A stretch of DNA of 64,000 nucleotides, taken from the NCBI RefSeq assembly GCF_035046485.1, contig NC_085137.1, positions 132,870,703 to 132,934,702 of the forward strand, read 5' to 3'. Positions within the stretch are counted from its first letter, which is position 1, and each line of letters begins with the position of its first letter. Made by a program: the position numbers and the translations under genes. A model generated the notes under the pieces. It saw only the letters and a program-made list of their open reading frames with translations, did no database searches and was not told the DNA's origin. Below, in pieces: positions 34,001 through 44,535 of the stretch. The stretch comes from Aedes albopictus (Eukaryota; Arthropoda; Insecta; Diptera; Culicidae).

Positions 34001-34920
34001 ATAAGTGTGTTTGAAATAAGAGTTAGAATAACAAAAAATAATAACAAAATTTCTATGGCATAACAACTAAAGAATAACTGATTTTGCCAATGTAATAACA
34101 AAACAATAGCAAAAAGAATGTCAAAATTCAGCCATTCCATAGAAAAACGATATAGTGCATCTCCGATTGTCGTAAAACTTGGTGGGCTTGTAGTTCTTCG
34201 GAAATAATTAGACCCGTATTTTTTTATTTCGTCATTAGGGTGACCAATTTTCATATAAGGTGGTCCAAAAAATCAAGGTTTTTCAAAACTAAAAATTTTC
34301 AAAAAATCGTAACTTTTGAACCATTTGACCGATTTTAAACTTCTTTTTTTTTGTTTGAAAGCTATTGAATTTTAGTTTTCAAGAATAATACGTTAAAGGG
34401 GCTAAAATGTAAAGAGTACTAAAAAATTTGCAAATATATTGGTTTTTTCACGTTTTTATGGTCTCGGGACCAAAGAGGTACCCTGGTTTTATATTTTTAT
34501 CAGAAAATTCAGGAAATTTGGCGTAACATATCAAAACATCAGAAATGTATGTTGTTTTGTTTTTGAGATATGATTTTTTGAATATAGAGAGTCATATATT
34601 TTAGTACTAGCTACTCTAAAATTGCTTGAAATTGCAAATTCTCATAAAACTATGCATAGCATTGCTTTTTAAAGTGATTCCTGGTGGTTTTGGTATCCAT
34701 AATATTATAAGGAATCAAAATATAATCAAATTTAAAAAAGTGTCTTGTATGGGAAAATAACCCCTGTATAACTAGTGTAGAATTATAGCAAGATCAAATC
34801 AAAATGCAATAATTTCAAATTTTTCGATTATTACTAAATTATAACAAGCTCTGTTAAATAATTCAAAACAATTATGTTATGAGTTTTGTTATACAAAGAA
34901 AAAATATTCATATCAAGCAT
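34001..34920. other. AT-rich stretch with ATAACAA words
   Basis: An ATG frame at 33898-34254 (-, 118 residues) has a long hydrophobic middle (LFAIVLLLH, EILLLFFVILTLIS). It runs through the hairpin above and an ATAACAAAAT-rich block, so I treat it as part of a repeat and not a membrane protein. The rest is low-complexity AT-rich DNA. Confidence 0.4.
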
Positions 34921-35083
34921 TAATAGACATTTACATGAGATATAATGTAAAATTACATTATGATCGTGTAAATTTCCGCTAATCATCGTGTAATCATGGA
35001 CTCCGACCGATTACACTAATATTAGCGAAAATTAACGCGATGATAATGTAATTTTACATAATATCTCATGGAAATGTTCACTA
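34921..35083. mobile_element. Hairpin MITE with ~62-bp arms
   Basis: 34921-34982 and 35023-35083 are inverted copies sharing ATGAGATATAATGTAAAATT-like and TACATTAT.ATCG words with about 85 percent identity by eye. The ~40-bp loop contains TCGTGTAATCATGG. Non-coding foldback element. Confidence 0.75.
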
Positions 35084-35418
35084 ATTCTAACATTCTCCTT
35101 ATGCGCATGATTTCTTGCTGAATTTTACATGGACAACTTTTCTGTGTAAACAATCAAAATAACAAAAAAAAATCTTATTTTTCAGCGCCAATACATATTG
35201 TCGCGCTTATCTTTTATTAGAATCCTGCGGCGTTCGTACGCTATGATAAGTAACTGTCGCGCTTATATCGGAAGCGAAAAGCAGGTAATCGCCATATTCT
35301 GATTTTTCTTGAGAGGCATAATACAATATACAAATTAAGGAATTATTTCGTTACAGGAACTATAACAAATATAGCATTGAATGTGTTACGAAATTATGTT
35401 ATACACAGTACAAATAAA

Positions 35419-35675
35419 ACCTGTTATTGCTGACTGCACCCCAAATTGGACTGACACAATAGTGTGCACACACCTTCAAAGTGTGATTGCAGCGCAGGAC
35501 CACGTCGGATCGATTTGGGATCTTCGGTGCACTTATTCCTTGTAAAACAAGGAATAAGTGCGCCGAAGACGTCGGGTCGATCCGAGGCAAATGTGCACTT
35601 TTATCGCACTTTTTAGGCGTACCAAAATAGTGTGATAGTCCAATTTGAAATGTAATCTGCAATAAATTATAACAG
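35419..35675. mobile_element. Foldback hairpin element, ~125-bp arms
   Basis: The centre is a near-perfect stem: CTTATTCCTTG (to 35541) and CAAGGAATAAG (from 35548). Outwards the arms stay complementary through GATCTTCGG, CGGATCGA, CACACTT-like words, CAAATTGGACT and CTGTTAT..ATTGC to about 35419 and 35675. The element is almost wholly palindromic. Confidence 0.75.
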
Positions 35676-35702
35676 ATCGAATGTAACAAAAGGACCGTGA
35701 CA

Positions 35703-36637
35703 TACAGGGGATAGACAAAATGATCGGGACAGGCAAAATTTTCATTTTTCAAAAAATGTTCAACTAACTGTAACTTTTCGTTAAGTGCATCAAATATTCT
35801 CAAATTTTTACTGTAAGTTCATCAACTAGTTGTGTATCAGTGGTCCAAATTTGGGAAAGATCGGGCCATTTTCCACGAAGTTATAAAGATTCTTGGAAAA
35901 GGTAAAATTATCTGATAGTCAAATTTGAGCTGTTATATCTCCGGATTCAATGAACCGAATGCAATGAAATTTCGACCATTTATGACTTATGTAATAAGCT
36001 ATGAAAAACCGTTGACTTAACTTAAAATTCTTAACACGGAAGAAAATTATAACGATTAGATTATTTTGATTATTTTTCTAATGAAACACCAAATTAACAA
36101 AAATTTCAACATCATTTCAAAATTCAAGATGCAAATTATAGTTCATTTAATTTCCCTCTAATTGACTTATAAATAAACGTGTTTTGAAGGAAAGTAACAA
36201 CATAGCCGCCAACAAATTGAAAAAGTAATGGAATACATATTTAAAATTTAAAATAATTTGCTAAAAAATCGTGAAAAAAATAAAATCGCTATAATTTTTT
36301 CTCTTGTTGAAAGTTTCAAGTTTGGTTAAAAGTTTTCCAGAGTTCATTATATAAGTCATGTATGGTCAAAATTTGATTGCAATCGGTTCATTAAATCCGG
36401 AGATATAATAGCTCAAAGTAGACTATCGGATAATTTTACATTTTTCATGAATCATTATAACTTCGTGAAAAATGGCCCGATCTTTCCCAAATTTGGACCA
36501 CTGATACACAACTAGTTGATGAACTTACAGTTAAAATTTGAGAATTTTGATGCACTTTACGAAAAGTTACAGCTAGTTGAACATTTTTTGAAAAGTGAAA
36601 ATTTTGCCTGTCCCGATCATGTTGTCTATCCCCTGTA
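35703..36637. mobile_element. Long foldback element with ~330-bp TIRs
   Basis: 35703 to about 36030 and about 36310 to 36637 are inverted copies. The outer end TACAGGGGATAGACAAAATG is repeated at the other end with one change, and similarity runs through TGATCGGGACAGGCAAAATT, TCATCAACTAGTTGTGTATC and CGGGCCATTTTCC. TA borders both sides. About 280 bp of AT-rich DNA separates the arms. There is no transposase frame, so it is non-autonomous. Transcripts across it would form long double-stranded RNA. Confidence 0.9.
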
Positions 36638-36699
36638 CATACATGAAGGAAATTTTTATGCGATCTGAGAATTACTTTGCAGATCATTGTTAAAAGAAT

Positions 36700-36775
36700 T
36701 CTAACAAGATTCGAACTCAGATCCTTGGAATGTGCCCGACCACTCTCGGCTATCTGCTTTGTATTAGCTGCCGAA
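36700..36775 (-). repeat. tRNA-like SINE head, minus strand
   Basis: On the minus strand CAGATAGCCGAGAGTGGTCG is a good A-box region of tRNA-Ser/Leu type, and GATCTGAGTTCGAATCTTG is the B box. The acceptor stem is not convincing and sequence continues as a repeat body towards lower coordinates, so a SINE is more likely than a tRNA gene. Confidence 0.55.
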
Positions 36776-37194
36776 GGGAGTATTTACTGAGAGAGACAAA
36801 CGTCATAGCTACGAGCAGGCAGAGCGATCACAGAGAGTGACAGGCATGATTTAGAGCACATGCATGTAAATTTCAAGCCAATTTACCTTAAAATTTGTAA
36901 GCAATCCGCCTGATTCGTTTGATATCTGAGCGGTCTGAAACTAAATGCTCGTGGTAAGCTTTTTCATTTGTATTTGTAATTCTAAGGAATCTATCACATT
37001 TTTCAAATGATTCTGCTAGTAATTTCACAGTTAGTTTTGCTGTATAATTTGTTTTTCTTTGGAGAAAAGAATTTGCTTATCCTTCAAAATATTGTAAACG
37101 TCCTAATATTTACTATGATCATAGCTGTTCCAGTTCAGCTCAGTTTTGTGTGAATCTTACTCATTTTAGAGTATCTTTTTCTTAGCGTGTATAT
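36776..37194. other. AT-rich spacer, nothing recognised
   Basis: Contains a GAGAGAGACAAACGTCATAG-like stretch near 36800 and otherwise featureless AT-rich DNA. Confidence 0.35.
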
Positions 37195-37600
37195 CTCAGA
37201 TTTTATGCAAGACAGGACATTCGAAAGTTGAATCAATGTTACAGTGCACCTCAAGAGCAGCCTATTATTTCACATTATGACACAGCACTATGCTGGTGCT
37301 GGCAGCACTGGTCAAGCAGCCTAATATGTGTTCCAGTTACGGTACGAAATGAGTTATTCAAATTTTCAACAAGCTAATAGTTCAACTGAAGTGCAATGCA
37401 ATATTTAACATTGTGACATTCTGGCTGGTAACATTGATCATGTAGATTCAAATAAAGCTCAATATATCGGATCCGTGGCAAGATAGACAGTTCGAATTGT
37501 TCATCAATGTTGTAGTACTTCCCATGTGCAGTCCATTACTTCAGAGTGCGATGTAAAGTCAAGCAGAGCTGAATATAGTAGCCTATTTTGCCTGTTCAGC
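37195..37600 (+). repeat. ~138-bp tandem repeat, three diverged copies
   Basis: Segments starting near 37206, 37341 and 37482 align loosely. Shared order: a TTCGAA(A/T)-like word, TCAATGTT, AGTGCA, CAGCCTATTATTTCACATT/GCAATATTTAACATTGTG/CAGTCCATTACTTCAGAGTG. Weak but consistent spacing. Confidence 0.45.
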
Positions 37601-37849
37601 CTTATTTTACATCCCTCAAGCAGTGTTGCCAGTTGTCAAAAACATTAATTACTATATAAAATGCTGAATGATACTTTGCGCTCACATAAACCTTGTTCAT
37701 TATACATATTTTTTTTTTTATCAAGAATTTACTGGACGTTACAATGGATTTTATGGTATACCAGCAGTATTTCAGTAGCTTTTTCAAAATATCTTCACTG
37801 ATGGAATCTGTGTGGAAACCAATTTTAATATAAGTCACTGCGACTGTAC

Positions 37850-37983
37850 CCAAGACACATTTTTTTGTCGAATAGACTAGAAGTTGTTTGGATAACCATC
37901 ATAAAACCAAAATAAAAGGAATTAGATTTTATGACGGTTCTCGAAACACCTACAAGACTAATTGATCATCAAAATGTTACGCG
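37850..37983. mobile_element. CCAAGTAACA-type MITE, copy 2
   Basis: Starts CCAAGACACATTTTTTTGTC, contains CATCATAAAACCAAAAT and ends with the inverted equivalent (AAAATGTTACGCGG). Same family as the adjacent copy 3. Confidence 0.6.
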
Positions 37984-38000
37984 GGTGATGAAACCTAGCT

Positions 38001-38134
38001 CAAGTAACATTTTCATGACCAAATAGTAGTGTGGAGATTTTGAGAACCGCCATATAACCTAATGTCATTTATTTTGGTTTTATGATGGTTCTAAGAACTT
38101 CTTCTAGTATATTTGACTAAAAACTGTTACTTGG
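38001..38134. mobile_element. CCAAGTAACA-type MITE, copy 3
   Basis: Starts CAAGTAACATTTTCATGACC and ends AAAACTGTTACTTGGG, its inverted equivalent. The internal TTATTTTGGTTTTATGATGG is shared with copies 1 and 2. Copies 2 and 3 lie only 17 bp apart. Confidence 0.75.
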
Positions 38135-38149
38135 GAGACCATGGCTTCA

Positions 38150-39080
38150 CTTGAACTCGTTGAAGTGAAGGCCTGTAAACTGTAAGCTTTTTGTCACTGA
38201 AAAATACAAATTTTGGCCAGCGCCTCCACCAGTGTGCACCGCACCAATTGACCGCCCGATCCAATACCTAATCTGTAACCGTTCACCGCGCGCCGCCGCT
38301 CTCTGTGTATATAATTCGCGTTAATCTTGAATGGGCCATTTCGAACGGCTCATTTGCTCACTCACTCATTTGCCGCCACCGCAACAGCGGTCTTAGACAC
38401 GATGAACGCCGCGGCGGACCTCGGAAACAAAAAAGTGCCCGACTCTAACTAATTGTACAAACGTAAAACCAGCAGTAAAGCAGAAATTTTACGTGGGTAC
38501 TCTGGAAGTTTTTAGAGCTCTTCTCGGTGCTACCTGACTTATGATGCTAGAGGCTCGGTGTGTGCAGAGAGAACCGCATTCACACACAGACCACACGCAA
38601 AAGCTTGCCCCGCGCGCGTACACGCTGTCCGTGTGAGCATAATCGCGGAGAGTTATGCTCCCTGGACCAGTCTTGTTTCGACTGCGCCGCCACGCCGCCG
38701 CAAGATTGTTTCATGTTGCATTGCTGGGCTTATTAGTTGAAGCGAATAATTACCACAGGCGGGAATTCTTTGGCTATCTTTTTTGCTAATTTGAACCGAA
38801 AAACAACCGGGCAGCCACAAATTAACGATAAAACCATAAACCTCCCGGCCAGGCCAGACAGAGACCATGGGTATCTTCGAGTAGGAGAGGTCATTTCAAA
38901 ATTTACCGTTTTCCCTTGGTGATCCCTGTTGCACTGTGGTACTGTGGTGCCTATCATTTGAGAGAGGTGACCATTAAAAAGTCGTAATAAAGCCGGATTG
39001 CGAAAATTATCGCACCATACCCTAAAGCGAAGGGATTTTATGGGAGTCGCTTTCGAACCTGGGTAATCGTTTTGACTAAT
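38150..39080. other. GC-rich single-copy island H
   Basis: Contains CCGCGCGCCGCCGCTCTCTG at about 38285, then TATATAA at 38308-38314, and about 90 bp later an ATG beginning a 16-codon frame (MNAAADLGNKKVPDSN). The layout is promoter-like but could be chance. Longer overlapping frames at 38558-38957 have no recognised domain. Confidence 0.35.
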
Positions 39081-39118
39081 AAAATTTCATCTGCAAAGGT
39101 TTGATTTTTTTAAGCCCT

Positions 39119-41525
39119 GGTCTTCTCTGTCTTCTCTGCCTTCACTGTCTTCTCTGTCTTCTCTGTCTTCTCTGTCTTCTCTGTCTTCTCTGTCTTCTCT
39201 GTCTTCTCTGTCTTCTCTGTCTTCTCTGTCTTCTCTGTCTTCTCTGTCTTCTCTGTCTTCTCTGTCTTCTCTGTCTTCTCTGTCTTGTCTGTCTTCTCTG
39301 TCTTCTCTGTCTTCTCTGTCTTCTCTGCCTTCACTGTCTTCACTGTCTTCTCTGTCTTCTCTGTCTTCTCTGTCTTCTCTGTCTTCTCTGTCTTCTCTGT
39401 CTTCTCTGTCTTCTCTGTCTTCTCTGTCTTCTCTGTCTTCTCTGTCTTCTCTGTCTTCTCTGTCTTCTCTGTCTTCTCTGTCTTGTCTGTCTTCTCTGTC
39501 TTCTCTGTCTTCTCTGTCTTCTCTGTCTTCTCTGTCTTCTCTGTCTTCTCTGTCTTCTCTGTCTTCTCTGTCTTCTCTGTCTTCTCTGTCTTCTCTGTCT
39601 TCTCTGTCTTCTCTGTCTTCTCTGTCTTCTCTGTCTTCTCTGTCTTCTCTGTCTTCTCTGTCTTCTCTGTCTTGTCTGTCTTGTCTGTCTTCTCTGTCTT
39701 CTCTGTCTTCTCTGTCTTCTCTGTCTTCTCTGTCTTCTCTGTCTTCTCTGTCTTCTCTGTCTTCTCTGTCTTCTCTGTCTTCTCTGTCTTCTCTGTCTTC
39801 TCTGTCTTCTCTGTCTTCTCTGTCTTCTCTGTCTTCTCTGTCTTCTCTGTCTTCTCTGTCTTCTCTGTCTTCTCTGTCTTCTCTGTCTTCTCTGTCTTCT
39901 CTGTCTTCTCTGTCTTCTCTGTCTTCTCTGTCTTCTCTGTCTTCTCTGTCTTCTCTGTCTTCTCTGTCTTCTCTGTCTTCTCTGTCTTCTCTGTCTTCTC
40001 TGTCTTCTCTGTCTTCTCTGTCTTCTCTGTCTTCTCTGTCTTCTCTGTCTTCTCTGTCTTCTCTGTCTTCTCTGTCTTCTCTGTCTTCTCTGTCTTCTCT
40101 GTCTTCTCTGTCTTCTCTGTCTTCTCTGTCTTCTCTGTCTTCTCTGTCTTCTCTGTCTTCTCTGTCTTCTCTGTCTTCTCTGTCTTCTCTGTCTTCTCTG
40201 TCTTCTCTGTCTTCTCTGTCTTCTCTGTCTTCTCTGTCTTCTCTGTCTTCTCTGTCTTCTCTGTCTTCTCTGTCTTCTCTGTCTTCTCTGTCTTCTCTGT
40301 CTTCTCTGTCTTCTCTGTCTTCTCTGTCTTCTCTGTCTTCTCTGTCTTCTTTGTCTTCTCTGTCTTCTCTGTCTTCTCTGTCTTCTCCGTCTTCTCTGTC
40401 TTCTCTGTCTTCTCTGTCTTCTCTGTCTTCTCTGTCTTCTCTGTCTTCTCTGTCTTCTCTGTCTTCTTTGTCTTCTCTGTCTTCTCTGTCTTCTCCGTCT
40501 TCTCTGTCTTCTCTGTCTTCTCTGTCTTCTCTGTCTTCTCTGTCTTCTCTGTCTTCTCTGTCTTCTCTGTCTTCTCTGTCTTCTCTGTCTTCTCTGTCTT
40601 CTCTGTCTTCTCTGTCTTCTCTGTCTTCTCTGTCTTCTCTGTCTTCTCTGTCTTCTCTGTCTTCTCTGTCTTCTCTGTCTTCTCTGTCTTCTCTGTCTTC
40701 TCTGTCTTCTCTGTCTTCTCTGTCTTCTCTGTCTTCTCTGTCTTCTCTGTCTTCTCTGTCTTCTCTGTCTTCTCTGTCTTCTCTGTCTTCTCTGTCTTCT
40801 CTGTCTTCTCTGTCATCTCTGTCTTCTCTGTCTTCTCTGTCTTCTCTGTCTTCTCTATCTTCTCTGTCTTCTCTGTCTTCTCTATCTTCTCTGTCTTCTC
40901 TGTCTTCTCTGTCTTCTCTGTCTTCTCTATCTTCTCTGTCTTCTCTGTCTTCTCTTTCTTCTCTGTCTTCTCTGTCTTCTCTGTCTTCTCTGTCTTCTAT
41001 ATCTTCTCTGTCTTCTCTGTCTTCTCTGTCTTCTCTGTCTTCTCTGTCTTCTCTGTCTTCTCTGTCTTCTCTGTCTTCTCTGTCTTCTCTGTCTTCTCTG
41101 TCTTCTCTGTCTTCTCTGTCTTCTCTGTCTTCTCTGTCTTCTCTGTCTTCTCTGTCTTCTCTGTCTTCTCTGTCTTCTCTGTCTTCTCTGTCTTCTCTGT
41201 CTTCTCTGTCTTCTCTGTCTTCTCTGTCTTCTCTGTCTTCTCTGTCTTCTCTGTCTTCTCTGTCTTCTCTGTCTTCTCTGTCTTCTCTGTCTTCTCTGTC
41301 TTCTCTGTCTTCTCTGTCTTCTCTGTCTTCTCTGTCTTCTCTGTCTTCTCTGTCTTCTCTGTCTTCTCTGTCTTCTCTGTCTTCTCTGTTTTCTCTGTCT
41401 TCTCTGTCTTCTCTGTCTTCTCTGTCTTCTCTGTCTTCTCTGTCTTCTCTGTCTTCTCTATCTTCTCTATCTTCTCTGTCTTCTCTGTCTTCTCTGTCTT
41501 CTCTGTCTTCTTTGTCTCCTCTATC
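39119..41525. repeat. 2.4-kb array of the 9-mer TCTGTCTTC (~268 copies)
   Basis: Near-perfect head-to-tail repetition of TCTGTCTTC (minus strand GAAGACAGA). The unit is a multiple of three and has no stop in any frame, so long frames exist on both strands: RED repeats (39087-41603 -), EKT (39110-40816 -), CLL (39101-41551 +), SVF (39285-41531 +) and SSL (40351-41607 +). Rare variants include TCTTGTCTG near 39283, 39481, 39670 and 39679, TCTGCCTTCAC near 39135 and 39324, and TCTATCTTC clustered from 40855 to 40930, 40997 and 41458-41470. Their spacing suggests unequal-exchange blocks of about 190-200 bp. The RED frame starts at TTG and has no ATG upstream, so I do not call it a gene. Confidence 0.97.
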
Positions 41526-42985
41526 TGTTAAAATTCTTAAAATTGTTTTAGCCGCTGTAAATGATTTGGTATGGGACCCATCTATCTCATGTTTCTTGCA
41601 CAACTGAACAAAATTAAAATAAACAAAAACCCCAGTGTAATGAATCTATCACAAAATAAATAAGTAAGCAACCCGAACCCAGCTACATGTGCATCTCCCC
41701 GAGCAGAAAGATGCAACATCTTTTTTGTATGGAACTCCTCACGCTCCGTACTGAGTCACATCGCCTGCAGCATAGTCGCTGTTTTAACATGATAATTACC
41801 GAAGACCCATGTTTGAAGAACAACTTTACAGCCAACAGCGAGATGATGTTGGTCTCCAGCAGAGGGAGACCTCATAGTTCACACTAGACCACGTTCAACC
41901 CGTTTGCTGACGGGCTCCCATGCACTCACTGCAGCTGCGGCTGTCGGTCAGCAGTGTCCGTGTGCACTGTGCAGTCAGTCGGTTAGCTACATAGTATAAT
42001 TGGGCAGCCAGCCAGCACAAGATTTGCTGCTAATGGCGCAACATTGTAGGAATTTCCTTGACTCGGAGCAGACCCACAACAACGTCGAGATGCCACTTTT
42101 TGCTAGGTGTCATCGATTCGTTTATTGTAGTTTCATCTTCATACAAAACATAGCTCGAGGCATGGGATTTGCCGGTGATTCATGAGCGAATCCTTGGTCT
42201 GTTCGACTGTCCACTTTTTTGTTGCTAGATCTCCGATATGTGTACGCGTGTACCTATCATGTCCGAGATTGTGCAATAAATTTCCCGTGATTAGTATGAA
42301 GTACCGACATCTCATGCGGAGGATGCGCTAGTGTGGGAAACGTCGAAAACCGAGTGCGCAGCCTTCATCCAGTCGCATAACTTCCGGCTCTGAACACTTC
42401 CAGAAATGCCCATTCCATCACACCCGTTGGCATCCACACAGCGTCCACGAGACCATTGTTCCTTTCAACGTGACTTAATTTTTCAAAAAAAAAACTGAAG
42501 AAAGCAGAAGCAACTCGTCGCACCATAAACGAAGAACGGCGGCGATGACGACGTCCGTCAACTGCTCGAGCGCGGAGATGATTGGGAAGAGACCCTAAAA
42601 AGTAGCAACATCATCACCGCCATCATCTTCTCAGTCCAGTCCAGTCCGGTTGCGCATCTTCCAAATCTTCTTCGAAACCCGTCCATCCGCCGTCCGACCG
42701 ACCGACCGCACGACTACGACGAGGATGGCATACGAGTTACCGAAACAAAAAAAAATCGGTGAAAGTATTGACCCCAAAAAAAGATTAAAAGTTATTTTTA
42801 AATAATTTCGCATCTTTTATTTTTGCACCTCGCTCGCGTTCGCTCGTCTGCCTGCCTGCCTAGCGCGGCGTGTTGTGCGTGGTCGCAGTCGTTTCGGACA
42901 GTTATCGAGCATAAAAAAACAGGCAATCGGCTCACGATTTGCGGGACCCTAGTAGGGTAGGTGTGCCCATAGAGGAATGCTAATA
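41526..42985. other. GC-richer single-copy island I
   Basis: Non-repetitive DNA. The stretch 42640-42730 has repeated CCGTCC/CGACCGACCG words, and 42825-42905 contains CTCGCTCGCGTTCGCTCGTC followed by CTGCCTGCCTGCC, resembling a 5' leader or promoter. Small frames (41687-41887 +, 42000-42185 +) have no known domain. Confidence 0.35.
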
Positions 42986-43251
42986 AAGATGATATGAAAA
43001 CAAAAAAAAAGAACTATGAAGGGGTGTTTACGGAACCAAAACATTATTACAGGAAATTTATAACATTTCAAAACAGATCGGTATTTGTTGTTACCAATGA
43101 AAAACATCAACAATCACTTTAAATTCTAAAAGGCTTTTTCTTTTTAATTTCTCAAAGGCTTTTCCTTATTTTTTATCTCATCTTATCCCTTCTTTTTCTT
43201 TTCTTTTTGATCCTTATATTATTCTTCTTGCTTTTATTTACCTTACGGAAG

Positions 43252-43433
43252 AGTGGAGCCGACCTGGTGTGATGGTTAGAACACTTGACTATCACGCCGA
43301 GGACCTGAGATCGAATCCCACTCCCGACAAACTCGCAAAATGTAAGTTCTTCCTTCGGAAGGGAAGTAAAGCGTTGGTCCCGAGATGAACTAGCCTAGGG
43401 CTAAACATCTCGTTAATACAGATAAAAAATACA
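43252..43433 (+). mobile_element. Feilai-like tRNA-derived SINE, plus strand
   Basis: Head: ACCTGGTGTGATGGTTAGAA (A box), then GAGATCGAATCCCACTCCC (B box). Body with CTTCCTTCGGAAGGG and GGTCCCGAGATGAACTAGCC; end GGGCTAAACATCTCGTTAAT followed by an A-rich tail. Same family as 15833-16022 in the opposite orientation. I could not find its target duplication. Confidence 0.88.
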
Positions 43434-44169
43434 AGGTAAGCTTTACGTTCCACTACCGCTGAAAGAATTAATTGTTGAATGTAGGCCTTTGAATAAACCT
43501 TCTACTATTGACTATTGGTATAGGTATTCAATTCATCCATTCATTTATCTAAAGTTTTAGTAGCGTTCTCACATGAACTTGCGACGGAATTAGTGGATCG
43601 ATTGTAGAAAAAAATCTATAATTTCTAATGGAAATAATGAAACAGTTCTCTAGATTCAAAATTTTCTACATATCTACATATCATGATCTACGAAGATCAT
43701 CGAAAGATGAAAAGCTAAAACATTTGCATGTCTATTGTGTTAAACATAGTTATCCAACGACTCAAACAGAAAAAAAAATGTAACAAGGGCAATCATTTTC
43801 TATTGTGCCATATTCTGGAAAAAAATCCTTGAGAGTGTTACTCCATTTTAAGAAAAAAAAAGACTATTGCATTAAAAATTGCTCCATGAAGTTTACAGAA
43901 GAACAATCCTAAACGGGATTTGAACCAATGGACGCTAACCTTCGGTTTCAGCCAGATATCTCTAATTTCTATCAATGAGGCTTTGAGTATTTTGGCTTGG
44001 AAAGTTTTAAAATATTTTATCGCAGAAATTTTGATTAAACTAGGCTTTTCGCTATTTTTAATTCTAGAATTCATTGAATACTGTTTTAGTAAACTGTCTT
44101 CGAAGAAATTGTTCAGATGACCCAAACTTCGTGCATGGTGAACAATTGCGTTCAAATGTTTCTCTACAG
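43434..44169. other. AT-rich stretch, nothing recognised
   Basis: A 124-residue minus-strand frame (43838-44212) begins inside the neighbouring SINE and has no known domain. Other frames are shorter. No repeats were delimited. Confidence 0.4.
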
Positions 44170-44474
44170 ATGGTGCTGTAGTCTCTCTCTCTTCTTGGCG
44201 TAACGTCCTCACTGGGACAAAGCCTGCTTCTCAGCTTAGTGTTCCATGAGCACTTCCACAGTTATTAACTGAGAGCTTCCTCTGCCAATGACCATTTTGC
44301 ATGTGTATATCGTGTGGCAGGCACGAAGATACTCTATGCCCAAGGAAGTCAAGGAAATTTCCTTTACGAAAAGATCCTGGACCGACCGGGAATCGAACCC
44401 GTCACCCTCAGCATGGTCATGCTGAATACCCGTGCGTTTACCGCCTCGGCTATATGGGACCTTATGGTGCTATA
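44170..44474 (-). mobile_element. tRNA-headed SINE (CACACGATATACACATGC body), 11-bp TSD
   Basis: The insert 44181-44463 is bounded by ATGGTGCTGTA (44170-44180) and ATGGTGCTATA (44464-44474), one mismatch. On the minus strand the head has TATAGCCGAGGCGGTAAACG (A box) and GACGGGTTCGATTCCCGGTC (B box). The body has TGCCACACGATATACACATG and AATAACTGTGGAAGTGCTCA. It ends in a GAAGAGAGAGAGAC microsatellite. A second member of the family is at 55196-55442. Confidence 0.88.
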
Positions 44475-44483
44475 TAAAGATTG

Positions 44484-44535
44484 AGATGAACCAGCCTCGG
44501 GCTGAAAATCTCATAAATAAAGACATAAAAAAAAA
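44484..44535 (+). repeat. Feilai-like SINE 3'-end scrap
   Basis: GAGATGAACCAGCCTCGGGC followed by TGAAAATCTCATAAATAAAG corresponds to the tail of the SINE at 43252-43433. Confidence 0.6.

Noticed and set aside
33898..34254. 118-codon frame with transmembrane-like hydrophobic stretches
   Set aside because: It passes through a perfect hairpin and ATAACAA repeats. Hydrophobicity follows from T-rich codons on that strand.
39101..41551. 816-codon CLL-repeat frame as a membrane protein
   Set aside because: Same reason: a phase of the TCTGTCTTC array with no unique protein sequence except the few edge codons.
39087..41603. 838-codon frame of RED repeats as a giant repeat protein
   Set aside because: It starts at TTG with no ATG, and four other phases of the same array are also open. 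The frame follows from the stop-free 9-mer.
43838..44212. 124-codon minus-strand frame as a gene
   Set aside because: It begins inside a SINE, ends in AT-rich DNA and has no recognised domain.
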